Below are positions 17,719-26,900 of a stretch of DNA of 64,000 nt, piece by piece; position 1 is the first letter of the stretch, and each line of letters opens with the position of its first letter. Source of the stretch: Parachlamydiales bacterium (lineage in GTDB: Bacteria; Chlamydiota; Chlamydiia; Chlamydiales; SM23-39); assembly GCA_019694475.1 (NCBI GenBank), contig JAIBBX010000002.1, positions 124,001 through 188,000 of the forward strand, in the 5' to 3' direction. The notes under the pieces were generated by a model. That model ran no database searches, was not told the DNA's origin, and saw only the letters and a list, made by a program, of their open reading frames with translations. The translations under genes were made by a program, and so were the position numbers.

Positions 17719-17743
17719 CAAGAAGGGTTTTTTTGCCTTTAAT
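17715..17743 (+). promoter_or_regulatory. putative strong promoter of htpG
   Basis: TTGACA (17715-17720) and TTTAAT (17738-17743) are separated by 17 bases, six of six and five of six matches to consensus. A start about seven bases after the -10 would fall at or just before the htpG ATG at 17752, and no ribosome site is seen, so the mRNA may be leaderless. Confidence 0.55.
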
Positions 17744-17751
17744 AATTCCCT

Positions 17752-19503
17752 ATGAGACAAAATACCTTATCTATTCACTCAGAAAACATCCTGCCGATCA
17801 TCAAAAAATGGCTTTATTCCGATAAGGACATTTTTTTGCGCGAGCTCGTCTCGAATGCATGCGACGCCCTAAATAAAGTCCGGATCGTCTTGGGCGATGA
17901 GGGCGAGTTCAAAATCTCGATCGCCATCGACAAACCGAATCAGACAATCACGATTTCCGATACCGGCATTGGGATGACAGAGGATGAGGTAGAAAAGTAC
18001 ATCGCACAAATCGCCTTCTCTGGCGCTGAAGAGTTTGTAGAAAAATACAAATCACAAACCGAAAAAGATCCGATCATCGGCCACTTTGGCCTCGGCTTTT
18101 ATTCTGCCTATATGGTTGCTTCGAAAGTCGAAATCGACACCCGTTCTTACCTGCCGCATAGCGAACCTGTATTTTGGAGCTGCGATGGAAGCTCTTCCTA
18201 CACAATTGGCGCCGGCAATCGAGATGCGCGCGGAACGAAAATCACACTTCATATCGACGCCGAAAGCACAGAATATTTAGAAGAGTCGAAACTGCGGGAG
18301 CTTTTAGACCGGCATTGTTCCTTTATGCCCTTCCCCATCGAACTCAATGGCAAATCGATCGGCAACCAAGAGCCGCTCTGGCTAAAAAGCCCAACGGAAT
18401 GCACAGAAAAAGACTACTTGTCCTTTTACAACAGGCTTTTTCCCATGGACCCAGATCCGATTTTCTGGATCCATCTCAATGTCGACTATCCATTTCATCT
18501 CCAAGGGATCCTCTACTTCCCCAAATTACACCGTAGATTCGACTCGAATGAGAGCACCATCAAACTATTTTGCAACCGAGTCTTCGTCTCCGACAATTGC
18601 AAAGACATTCTTCCCGATTATCTGATGATTTTGAAGGGGGCGATCGACAGTCCTGACATTCCGCTCAATGTTTCGCGCTCTTATCTGCAGGTCGATAAAA
18701 ATGTGAAACAGCTCAGCTCCCACATTTCCAAAAAAGTGTCGGACAAACTGAATTTGCTTTATAAAAATGATCGGCAAAAATTCATCGATTCTTGGCCCGA
18801 TATTGAAATGCTCGTCAAACTGGGCATTTTGCAAGATGAGAAATTTTATGAACGGGTCAAAGACATTCTCATTTGGAAAAACAGCCAAGGAGAATGGGCT
18901 CCGATCGACGCAGAGCAAAAAAAGGTATTCTACTCCACAACCGAAAACTCTCCGCTCCTCAAGCTCTATAAAGAGGTCATTTTTGCAATTGCTCCTATCG
19001 ATACAGCCGTGATCCAATTTTTAGAGAATAAACTTTCCGTTACTTTCCAGCGGATTGATGGCGCTCTCGATGAGAGTCTCATTGACCCTGAAAAAGAAAA
19101 AACGCTTCTTGATGCTGAAGGAAAAACAGAGGCTTCGCGGATTGCGGAATTCATTCACAAAACGCTCGGAGATGTGGAAGTGGAAGCAAAAAGTCTTGCA
19201 AGCGAAAGTCTGCCAGCTCTTGTTATCCTCGACGAAAATCAACGCCGTTTTCGCGACTATATTCATCTGACGCAAGGCAAAAAGGGCGACACCAAGAAAA
19301 CCTTTGTGGTGAATACGAACCACAAGCTGATCCAAGCGATTTCCCGCCTTCACGCTAAACAGCCTGAAGCGGCCGCTTCCTTAGCTAAGGGGATCTACGA
19401 TCTTTCGCTTCTTTCGCAAAAAGAAGTGGGCCCCGAAGATTTGGGACCCATCGTCGCGAGACAGACAGAAATGCTGGAAAAAATTTCTGCGCTCATTAGC
19501 TGA
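17752..19503 (+). CDS. htpG: Hsp90-family chaperone HtpG
   Basis: The 583-residue protein opens with the GHKL ATPase domain: FLRELVSNACDAL, ITISDTGIGMTEDEV, and GHFGLGFYSAYMVA. The middle domain holds the conserved SRSYLQVDKNVKQL stretch, here NVSRSYLQ, followed by a dimerisation domain. It is somewhat shorter than E. coli HtpG (624). It is an ATP-driven cytosolic chaperone. A near-consensus promoter sits directly upstream. Its stop codon overlaps the 3' end of the convergent gene with the CaaX ending by 8 bases. Confidence 0.95.
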   Translation: MRQNTLSIHSENILPIIKKWLYSDKDIFLRELVSNACDALNKVRIVLGDEGEFKISIAIDKPNQTITISDTGIGMTEDEVEKYIAQIAFSGAEEFVEKYKSQTEKDPIIGHFGLGFYSAYMVASKVEIDTRSYLPHSEPVFWSCDGSSSYTIGAGNRDARGTKITLHIDAESTEYLEESKLRELLDRHCSFMPFPIELNGKSIGNQEPLWLKSPTECTEKDYLSFYNRLFPMDPDPIFWIHLNVDYPFHLQGILYFPKLHRRFDSNESTIKLFCNRVFVSDNCKDILPDYLMILKGAIDSPDIPLNVSRSYLQVDKNVKQLSSHISKKVSDKLNLLYKNDRQKFIDSWPDIEMLVKLGILQDEKFYERVKDILIWKNSQGEWAPIDAEQKKVFYSTTENSPLLKLYKEVIFAIAPIDTAVIQFLENKLSVTFQRIDGALDESLIDPEKEKTLLDAEGKTEASRIAEFIHKTLGDVEVEAKSLASESLPALVILDENQRRFRDYIHLTQGKKGDTKKTFVVNTNHKLIQAISRLHAKQPEAAASLAKGIYDLSLLSQKEVGPEDLGPIVARQTEMLEKISALIS

Positions 19504-19993
19504 GGACACAGCAAGATTTTGCTGGTGCGAGATCAGCCAAAACTGCATTCCCAATTTGTATATATTGAGCTGTCTCTGCATCGCACTGAGCTTTGACGTC
19601 TTCGGGAACGTTCATCAATGCTTCCACATAGGGCGCAGCAAAATCGCGTTCTAATGTAGCTGAGACCTCTTTGAAATCCAATCTAGGGAATTCTGGATTT
19701 TGCAATGTCACTCGAAGAGCTTCCATAAAAATCTGCCTGTAGCGAGCGCTCAGAGGACAATGCTGCGCGTATTTTTCTACATAGACCATTCCTTTTGGTG
19801 GATTATGGTGAAGACAAGCATTAGAAAAAATGTAACGATACATATCGGCCTGTGCAACATCCCAATTCGCCTCTCCGCTCACATACGCTTTGACCGAATC
19901 GGTCATCATTCTCAAAAATCCAAAATTAGCATGATCCGCCCGCTCAATAATTAGATTATCCATTTGTCGGTTCATAGAAATTGCTGATCCCAT
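19496..19993 (-). CDS. unknown protein with N-myristoylation and CaaX prenylation motifs
   Basis: The 165-residue protein begins MGSAIS, which fits the eukaryotic N-myristoylation rule (Gly2, small residue at 6, no Pro at 7). It ends KSCCVLS; the last four residues, CVLS, are the CaaX box found at the end of mammalian H-Ras, with an extra cysteine before it that could be palmitoylated. The ATG at 19993 is fixed by an AGGAG eight bases upstream. The body is soluble and helical with no domain I recognise. Such motifs only function inside eukaryotes, so this is a candidate secreted, host-lipidated effector. The CaaX codons sit opposite the end of htpG. Either motif could be chance. Confidence 0.65.
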   Translation of the reverse strand: MGSAISMNRQMDNLIIERADHANFGFLRMMTDSVKAYVSGEANWDVAQADMYRYIFSNACLHHNPPKGMVYVEKYAQHCPLSARYRQIFMEALRVTLQNPEFPRLDFKEVSATLERDFAAPYVEALMNVPEDVKAQCDAETAQYIQIGNAVLADLAPAKSCCVLS

Positions 19994-20001
19994 TGTCGTT
20001 T

Positions 20002-20006
20002 CTCCT
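20002..20006 (-). promoter_or_regulatory. ribosome-binding site fixing the MGSAIS start
   Basis: AGGAG on the minus strand with an 8-base spacer before the ATG at 19993. It supports the start that exposes Gly2 rather than the internal Met7. Confidence 0.7.
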
Positions 20007-20088
20007 GTTAAGAAATTAAAGAGGAGGCAGAATACAAACGCTCACAATTTTGGTACAAACAAAAAAAATCTTTTGATACGTTGAGGGA

Positions 20089-21225
20089 ATGTGGCGGTAT
20101 ATTCTTCTACTCCCCTTCTCGATCTTTGCGAATCTTTCAGCGCTATATCTTTCTTGGTATGGCGATCCGACAACAACGATGACAATCCAATGGCACACGC
20201 CAGCTACCGAATACGGCGATTCGATTTGGATTGAGACGCTTGATCAGAATTGGGAAGAGATCGAAGGCGAACATGCCGTTCTCGATTCAACATTGATTCA
20301 CAAAGTACATCTCGATTTTCTCGATCCAGGAACTGAGTATCGGTTTCGGATTGGCAGCGATCCAAAAATCTATCGATTCAAAACAGCTCCCGCCTCTCTT
20401 GACGAAGGACTTCGCTTCATTATCGGCGGCGATGTCTATGCGAACACCAAACTCTTCCGCCGGATGAGCCAAACCGTGCTTGAAAATGATCCCCACTTTG
20501 TCGTTCTTGGCGGCGATATCGCCTACGCAATAACAATCTATCCTTTCCGAACCACGGCGATCCGCAAGTGGCTCTCCTTTTTACGCGACTGGAAAGACTA
20601 CATGATTGCAAGCGACGGGACGATCATCCCGTTCCTGATCGTTCCTGGCAATCACGATATTACGCCTGACAACTACGATCTTTTCTTCACCCTTTTCGCC
20701 TTTCCGGAAAAACAGCTTTACCGGACGATCGATTTTGGCTCCTATCTCACCCTCTTTCTTCTCGATACAGGACATTTTCAGCCGATCGAGGGCCGCCAAA
20801 CTCTTTGGTTAGAAAAGGCTCTTTCAGCCCGTAGCGAAACTCCCTACCGTTTTGCCATCTATCATGAAGCGGCCTACCCATCTTACTATCCCTATCATGG
20901 CCTCATCCCGAAAAAGATCCGGGCCAACTGGGTCCCTCTCTTTGAAAAATACCGTCTCCACGCTGCCTTTGAAAACCACAATCACGCCTTCAAAAGAACC
21001 CATCCGATGAAAGCGGGACAAATCGACCCTACGGGCATTGTTTATCTCGGCGACGGCGGATGGGGCGCTCCTCCCCGCAGCACCAACAACCTATGGTATC
21101 TCGCAAATCGCCAAAAGAAAAACAGCATCCTGCTTGTCTCACTAACCTCCGAACAAGCTGACATTCAAGCGCTTGACCTCTTAAACCAACCGCTAGACCA
21201 AGTCACATTATCCCCGTATAATTAA
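20089..21225 (+). CDS. exported purple-acid-phosphatase-like metallophosphoesterase
   Basis: The 378-residue protein has a signal peptide (MWRYILLLPFSIFANLSA), a fibronectin-like N-terminal domain with YLSWYGDPTTTMTIQW and LDPGTEYRFRIG, and a metallophosphoesterase domain. Metal-binding motifs appear in order: GGDVY, GGDIAYA, PGNHD, and ENHNHAFKRT. This is the layout of purple acid phosphatases, which hydrolyse phosphomonoesters using two metals. It would act in the periplasm or outside the cell and could provide phosphate or alter host phosphorylated molecules. It is a single gene with its own start; the gap upstream is short. Function of the fold sure, physiological substrate unknown. Confidence 0.82.
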   Translation: MWRYILLLPFSIFANLSALYLSWYGDPTTTMTIQWHTPATEYGDSIWIETLDQNWEEIEGEHAVLDSTLIHKVHLDFLDPGTEYRFRIGSDPKIYRFKTAPASLDEGLRFIIGGDVYANTKLFRRMSQTVLENDPHFVVLGGDIAYAITIYPFRTTAIRKWLSFLRDWKDYMIASDGTIIPFLIVPGNHDITPDNYDLFFTLFAFPEKQLYRTIDFGSYLTLFLLDTGHFQPIEGRQTLWLEKALSARSETPYRFAIYHEAAYPSYYPYHGLIPKKIRANWVPLFEKYRLHAAFENHNHAFKRTHPMKAGQIDPTGIVYLGDGGWGAPPRSTNNLWYLANRQKKNSILLVSLTSEQADIQALDLLNQPLDQVTLSPYN

Positions 21226-21291
21226 ATATTTTATTACTTTATCTTTATTGCAAATTTCATTATAATATTAGCAATTAACAAATAAAAAGTT

Positions 21292-23397
21292 ATGCCAACA
21301 CCAGCATCATCACGTCCTCCAGCCGACCATCAAGTGCCGCCAGACCAAGCGCAGCCGCCTGCGTCTCCCCCTCCTCCCGCGCCTAAGAAGGGTTGGTATG
21401 TTTTCAGTAATGGGAAGATGCAAATATTTGAAGATGCCCCGGACAAATATGATCACGCTCAAGATCTTTTCAGAAAAGTTGTAGGCAGCCAGCAAGCATC
21501 TCTCGAAAACGTTCGCAGTTTTTCCCTATCTGGCGATGCAACAGAAGGAGGGCGCGTATCCATCATCACTCGTGATGGAGAAATGCATAGTCAGCCCATG
21601 ACACAAGACATTGCACAAAGTTTGCCTTATTTAATGGGTGCCACTTCAACACCGCCAGCCGATCAACCGACAAGTTCAGATTCAGATCAACAAGAGCAGC
21701 AACCGCAAGATGATTCAAGCCCGCCTACTCAATCTCCCTCACAGCCAGGACAACCGTCTGGACCATCTCAACAGCCTGGATCATCTCAACCTTCCGCCTC
21801 ACCAGCACAACCACCCGTTGCTCCCCAACAGAGTCAAGATCTGTTAGACAGATTGAACCGTATTGAACAAGCCCTGCAACGTCAAGCAGCACCACCGCTT
21901 CCGCAACAACCCGTTTATATTCCTTACCCAATCGGCGCTCCCGCATTGCAAGGCCCTATCCCAGCCCCACCCGGTATAGTTCCCCCTGCCCCAGGCGTGA
22001 ACAATACTGCTACACAAGGCTTTTTGACAGGCTATTTGAGCGATGAATTGCCACAATTACGAAAAATCTCCGAACAAATAATTGGCAGAGACCACGACGA
22101 ATTAGATACTTATATAACACGTATCCAAACACAATCTCAGGACCGTGCGCATAATCGTCCTCTAACCTATTCTTCAGGAGAGCTAGAGCAATTTCAAACT
22201 GGCGTTCAACGAATCGTATACGAACATTTACGCACACAAATGCAGGGATTGAACCAAGTACCTCAATTGCAACAACACTTGCAAAATCCGCCAAATTTAC
22301 CTGATGGTCAGCAACAATTGCTTACGCATCTATTAACTCCGGCTGCTGCTGCACTGACCCCTCACCCAGCATTAGATATTCTTCTTAAGGTTGAATTAGC
22401 GATAGCTAATCGTTCGAAACAATTTTTACTGCAAAATATCGACCGAATAGAACAAAATTTACAGCAGCGCTTACAAATTAATCTTCCAGCAAATCTTGTA
22501 GCGCTGCGCACTGAATTGCAACAACCAACTTCACCAACCTTGCAAAGAATTGGAACGATCAATCAATCCACAATACAGTTTTTTAAAGAAGCATTAGAAG
22601 CACAGATCAATAGAATAACAACACAGATTGAGCCTCTCCAAGCACCTTTCCAAGTAGCTAACCAAATACCGATCCCAGCAAACGCCACATTGAATGATCT
22701 TTTGCAGATTTCTCAAAATCTCCGGCCCCGCTTCCACACATATTTAACGCAGCAAATAGCGAGAATCCCCGCACAAGCACGCCCTCAAATAGATGTGAAT
22801 CAATCTCTCGATGAATTACTTAATATCCCAGGTCAGATAATTGATAACTATAAGCAGCGTCTTAAACAGCAAATTGATCGACTTCCAGAAGCCCTTAGAC
22901 CGCGAATTGCTATAGCAGCAGACGCAAACTTACCGCAGCTACTTCTGATTCAGCCGCAGATCGATCCTGCCTTCAATCAATATATCCGAGAAAAAATAGC
23001 TGAAATTCAAGGGATGGCATTGGATGGAGACGACCAAGCAGAACTACAAAGAATCCTACATAGGCTTATGCCAGCCGGGCGAAGGACATTGGCTCAGTTA
23101 ATAACTTCACTTCAAGCTGCCCCGGCACCTGATAGACGCCGTCTTTTCCAGGTTCATGGCCTTATTCAAGAATTCATAGAATATAAAGCTGCAAAACAGC
23201 ACAGAGCAGCACAACGGCAAACAGCAACTAGGATTACGAAAATTACAATAGGGGCGCTTATGGCGGTCGCTTTGCTTTATATCGTTTGCACAAAGTTTGC
23301 GAGCGGCAGCTCCCCTACAATGGGTTTTTCAGATTCTGAAACGTGTTTAGCGGGACAAAATATTGTCTCAAAACTCGCTGGACGCTTCTTTACGTGA
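21292..23397 (+). CDS. Pro/Gln-rich repeat protein with a C-terminal membrane anchor, candidate effector
   Basis: The 701-residue protein has no signal peptide. Residues 1-31 are Pro-rich; about 32-120 form a small folded block (GWYVFSNGKMQIFEDAP); about 120-240 are Pro/Gln/Ser-rich and disordered. From about residue 370 to 580 lie at least three degenerate repeats of roughly 40-50 residues that start with QINRI, QQIARIPAQARPQI or QQIDRLPEALRPRI and hold a DLL or ELL helix. A single membrane helix (ITIGALMAVALLYIVC) lies near residue 650. That layout suits a type III secreted protein inserted in the inclusion membrane, but this is inference. The 3' end overlaps yajC by 30 bases. I do not recognise the family. 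Confidence 0.65.
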   Translation: MPTPASSRPPADHQVPPDQAQPPASPPPPAPKKGWYVFSNGKMQIFEDAPDKYDHAQDLFRKVVGSQQASLENVRSFSLSGDATEGGRVSIITRDGEMHSQPMTQDIAQSLPYLMGATSTPPADQPTSSDSDQQEQQPQDDSSPPTQSPSQPGQPSGPSQQPGSSQPSASPAQPPVAPQQSQDLLDRLNRIEQALQRQAAPPLPQQPVYIPYPIGAPALQGPIPAPPGIVPPAPGVNNTATQGFLTGYLSDELPQLRKISEQIIGRDHDELDTYITRIQTQSQDRAHNRPLTYSSGELEQFQTGVQRIVYEHLRTQMQGLNQVPQLQQHLQNPPNLPDGQQQLLTHLLTPAAAALTPHPALDILLKVELAIANRSKQFLLQNIDRIEQNLQQRLQINLPANLVALRTELQQPTSPTLQRIGTINQSTIQFFKEALEAQINRITTQIEPLQAPFQVANQIPIPANATLNDLLQISQNLRPRFHTYLTQQIARIPAQARPQIDVNQSLDELLNIPGQIIDNYKQRLKQQIDRLPEALRPRIAIAADANLPQLLLIQPQIDPAFNQYIREKIAEIQGMALDGDDQAELQRILHRLMPAGRRTLAQLITSLQAAPAPDRRRLFQVHGLIQEFIEYKAAKQHRAAQRQTATRITKITIGALMAVALLYIVCTKFASGSSPTMGFSDSETCLAGQNIVSKLAGRFFT

Positions 23398-23739
23398 TTC
23401 TTCTTCGCTAGCAGCAGAAACGTCGGTAATCGCAGCCTTCAAAAACTCGATCTTCGCTCCATCTACCATCTTCAAGATCACTGTATGATCATGGATTTTT
23501 TCCACACGGCCAATGATTCCCATCGCAGTCACGCGGTCGCCTTTCTTCAATGAGCTGCGCATCTGCTCAGCCACTTTACGTCGCTTTTGCTCCGGGCGCC
23601 ACAGAATGAAATAGAAGAACACAAGCGCGATCCCGATCATGATCAGGGTTTGCGTAATGCCTCCGCCTGGAGACTGAGATGCGTCTTGAGCAAATACTGC
23701 TGCAACAGGCGCTAAAAAGAGTAAAGATTTTCCAATCAT
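23368..23739 (-). CDS. yajC: preprotein translocase subunit YajC
   Basis: The 123-residue protein has a single N-terminal membrane helix (IMIGIALVFFYFILWRPEQKR) followed by the conserved soluble part SLKKGDRVTAMGIIGRVEKI. The short region before the helix is unusually signal-peptide-like. YajC associates with SecDF at the inner membrane. The ATG at 23739 follows AAAGGA and was preferred to an upstream start. In Chlamydia trachomatis, as I recall, yajC, the RlmD-type gene and hctA lie side by side; here a giant exoprotein gene sits between yajC and rlmD. Confidence 0.9.
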   Translation of the reverse strand: MIGKSLLFLAPVAAVFAQDASQSPGGGITQTLIMIGIALVFFYFILWRPEQKRRKVAEQMRSSLKKGDRVTAMGIIGRVEKIHDHTVILKMVDGAKIEFLKAAITDVSAASEEESRKEASSEF

Positions 23740-23943
23740 AAAAGTTTCCTTTATCGGGTTTAATCTCATCCAAGATGCCTGAATGAGCCGTTTCTATCAA
23801 GACATCTCTGCCCCGAACTTAGATCTAAAGAAAACATTCAAAAGAGATATATTTTTCCTATTTAGTCTCGGGATAATTTTCTTTAAAATCAGTTAACTCT
23901 TGCAGCTAAAAAAATTATAGATGGCAACGAACGTGAAGAAGCA

Positions 23944-23972
23944 TTGACAAAATGAAAAATGTAACTTATTTT
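23944..23972 (+). promoter_or_regulatory. putative promoter of the first exoprotein gene
   Basis: TTGACA (23944-23949) and TATTTT (23967-23972) are spaced by 17 bases, about 27 bases before the ATG, with a GGGAG-like ribosome site between them. The rest of the 23740-23998 gap shows no other clear feature. Confidence 0.5.
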
Positions 23973-23998
23973 TTTTAGTTTCAGGGCTGGGAGTTTAT

Positions 23999-26900
23999 AT
24001 GCATAAAATTGTTGGATGGGTTTTTCTCTGTTCTTCTGCGTTTGCACTACCGCAAGCGCCTTCGATTCTATCGGGGACAACTGAAATTGCATCTACACTC
24101 GACACCCTTAACATACAGGCAAGCGATCGATCGATCATCGAATGGGGCAGCTTTTCCATTGAACAAGGAGAAACAGTCCGATTCATTCAACCGAATTCCT
24201 TATCTGCAGTCCTCAATCGTGTCATAGATCCATCTCCTTCAAGACTTATGGGAAATCTCGAGAGCAACGGCCAAGTGCTTTTGATCAATCCAAACGGGAT
24301 CTTAGTTGGCCGAGACGCGATCATTCATACAGGCAGTTTTATCGCTTCAACGCTCGATATTCAGAACGAAGTATTCAACGCGGCTGGACCGTTTGTATTT
24401 GAGGGAGACTCTTCAGAAAGCATTTTGCATTTAGGAACAATCATGTGCGAAGAGGGAGATGCTCTTTTAGTCGCGCAAAAAGTGGAGAATCGAGGCTCTA
24501 TTTCGACCAAAGATGGTTGCACGGCGCTTCTAGGAGCGCGCTCGGTTTTGATCAAACCGTATGAAAAAGAGCGTATATACATTCGAGAAATTGCTTTTGA
24601 AGAAGATGCTCTAGATTTTGATCCCATGGAAAATGCCTTGAGCGTTAAACACTATGGACAAATTAAATCACAAAGATCGGACGGAAGAGGCGGCGAAGTC
24701 CTTTTAGCAGGCGAACTGATCGAAATTTTTGATGGAAGCAAGATAGATGTTTCTGCCGAAAAAGGCGAAGGGATCGTCCGCATTGGAGGCGATGTCCACG
24801 GCCAAAGCGAAGCGATCCCCAATGCCCGCTACGTTCGGATGGATGAGAATACCGCTATTTATGCAGATGCTACCGCTTCAGGAAGCGGTGGAAAAGTGGT
24901 TCTTTGGGGGCAGGAAGTTTGTGGCCAATATGGCTTGATTTCTTGCTCCGGCCAAGGCGATGGCAAAGGCGGATTTGTGGAAGTTTCCTCAAGAGGCTTT
25001 TTAGCAGCTGCTGGAACAATCGATGTCACAGCTTCTTCGGGACGCGGCGGGACCATTCTACTCGACCCGTCTAACGTGACGATTGGGGGCGGAATCAATG
25101 CGGCAACAGCTCTTCCAGCATGCCCAGCAGCGAATTATATATTCACTGCGAATGCGGCGACCGTGGCCACAACAGGAATCGCAGGATTGAATAACCTGCT
25201 AACGATCAACCCTGGCTGCACAGTAACGATCGATACCAATTCAAATAATTGCCCTGGCCCTTGCGGAGGTGCAGGAAACATCTCTGTTACAGGAGCAATC
25301 ACTTGGGGATCAACTGCAAATCTCATCTTGAATGCAGCCGGAGGAGTGACAGTCACGGCAGCCATTACATCGACAAATGCAGCTCTGGCAGGAGGAAATT
25401 TAACTATCACCGCCGGCGGCACGATCAATGTAAATAACGCCATCACAGCAACGCGCGGAAATATTGTTCTCTCATCGGGAGGAAATATGACATTCACACG
25501 GAGCGTTCAATCGACCAATGGAGACGTAACTTTAACAGCGCCGACAGGAAGCACGATCTTGCTCAATCCGGCAGCCTCTCAACACACTTTTGTGGGGACT
25601 CAGAACGGAACTACTTTTGTCGGAAACCCATTGCTTGCCCTTTGCGATGTCAATCAGCCTCGACCCGATTTGACGATACAAGCGATCACTACAAACAATT
25701 TTTGTTCGCAACTCGGTTTTAATAATCCAACTGGGGCTACCGCTACAGGTCCCATTTCAGTAGCATGTCGAAATTTGTTCATTCAATCTACAAGGCTCGG
25801 AAGAGCAGCAGTGGGACACGGAAATAGCACTCTCCCCAATAGCGCTTTTAGCACAACAGATGCAGCAACTATTACTGTAGATGCTTCAGGAAACATGAAT
25901 TTCTTAGTCGATGCGACATTCAATGTACGAATAGGATCATCCATCGGCCATGGATCTCTCAATAACGCAACGAATTTGAGAGGAAATATTTGCGTAGCTG
26001 CGGCAGGAGATATCACCTTTCAGATGCCAGCTTTAGATGGCGGCTTTATGACTATCGGCCACGGAACGATTTTGGGAGGCAATACTGTGCAGCAAGAAGC
26101 GGGAGATATTACAGTAATCTGCGGCGGTTCTATTCAATTAAATTCAAGAAACGGTGTAATGTCCAGAATCGGCCATGTCACTCCTTTTACTTCAGGACAG
26201 CCTCAAATGCAAGTAGATGGCAATATCTATGTCTTTGCAAACGGTTCCATCACAATGAATTCTCAAGGAAATGGAGCTGGAGGCGAGGCATGTGGAATTG
26301 GCCATAGCGGGGGAATAGCCAATGCGATTCCAATTTTGAACAGCAACGTCTTAGTGTCAGTCGGTCAAAACTTAACGATTAACGGCAGTCGGGCAGGCTA
26401 TTGCGGAATCGGAACACGGGGGAACGCCATAAATGGCAGCGTGTCTGTTTTAGTCGGGGGAAATCTTCTCATGACAGATGCAGGGACAGGCATCAATGAC
26501 GCAACAGCTATAGGAAATTCGCAAACGGTACCTAATGGCACTTCCAATACATATGTTGCTGTCAACGGCAATATTACAATGACCCCCGCGATAGCTACTG
26601 CTTTGGTGCGCATCCGCGCCCCAGGGGATGTGAATGTTGCAGCCTTGGGCAATATCATTGGGACAACAGGATCCACCCCTGCCCGATCTTATATCAGCAC
26701 AGAGTACAATAACGCTGCTGCAACGACTAGAGTTTTTGCCGGAGGCAACCTTCAATCACTTGGAGCTAATAGTTTTCTTTTCGGAGAAGATACTTTAACG
26801 CCTCCTTGGCTCGCCAATATCTGGCTTGCAGCCGGAACTGCAGTGACTGTTCCTTATGCTATCGTCACTACAACAGGCAATGTCACAGTTCAAACAAGCC

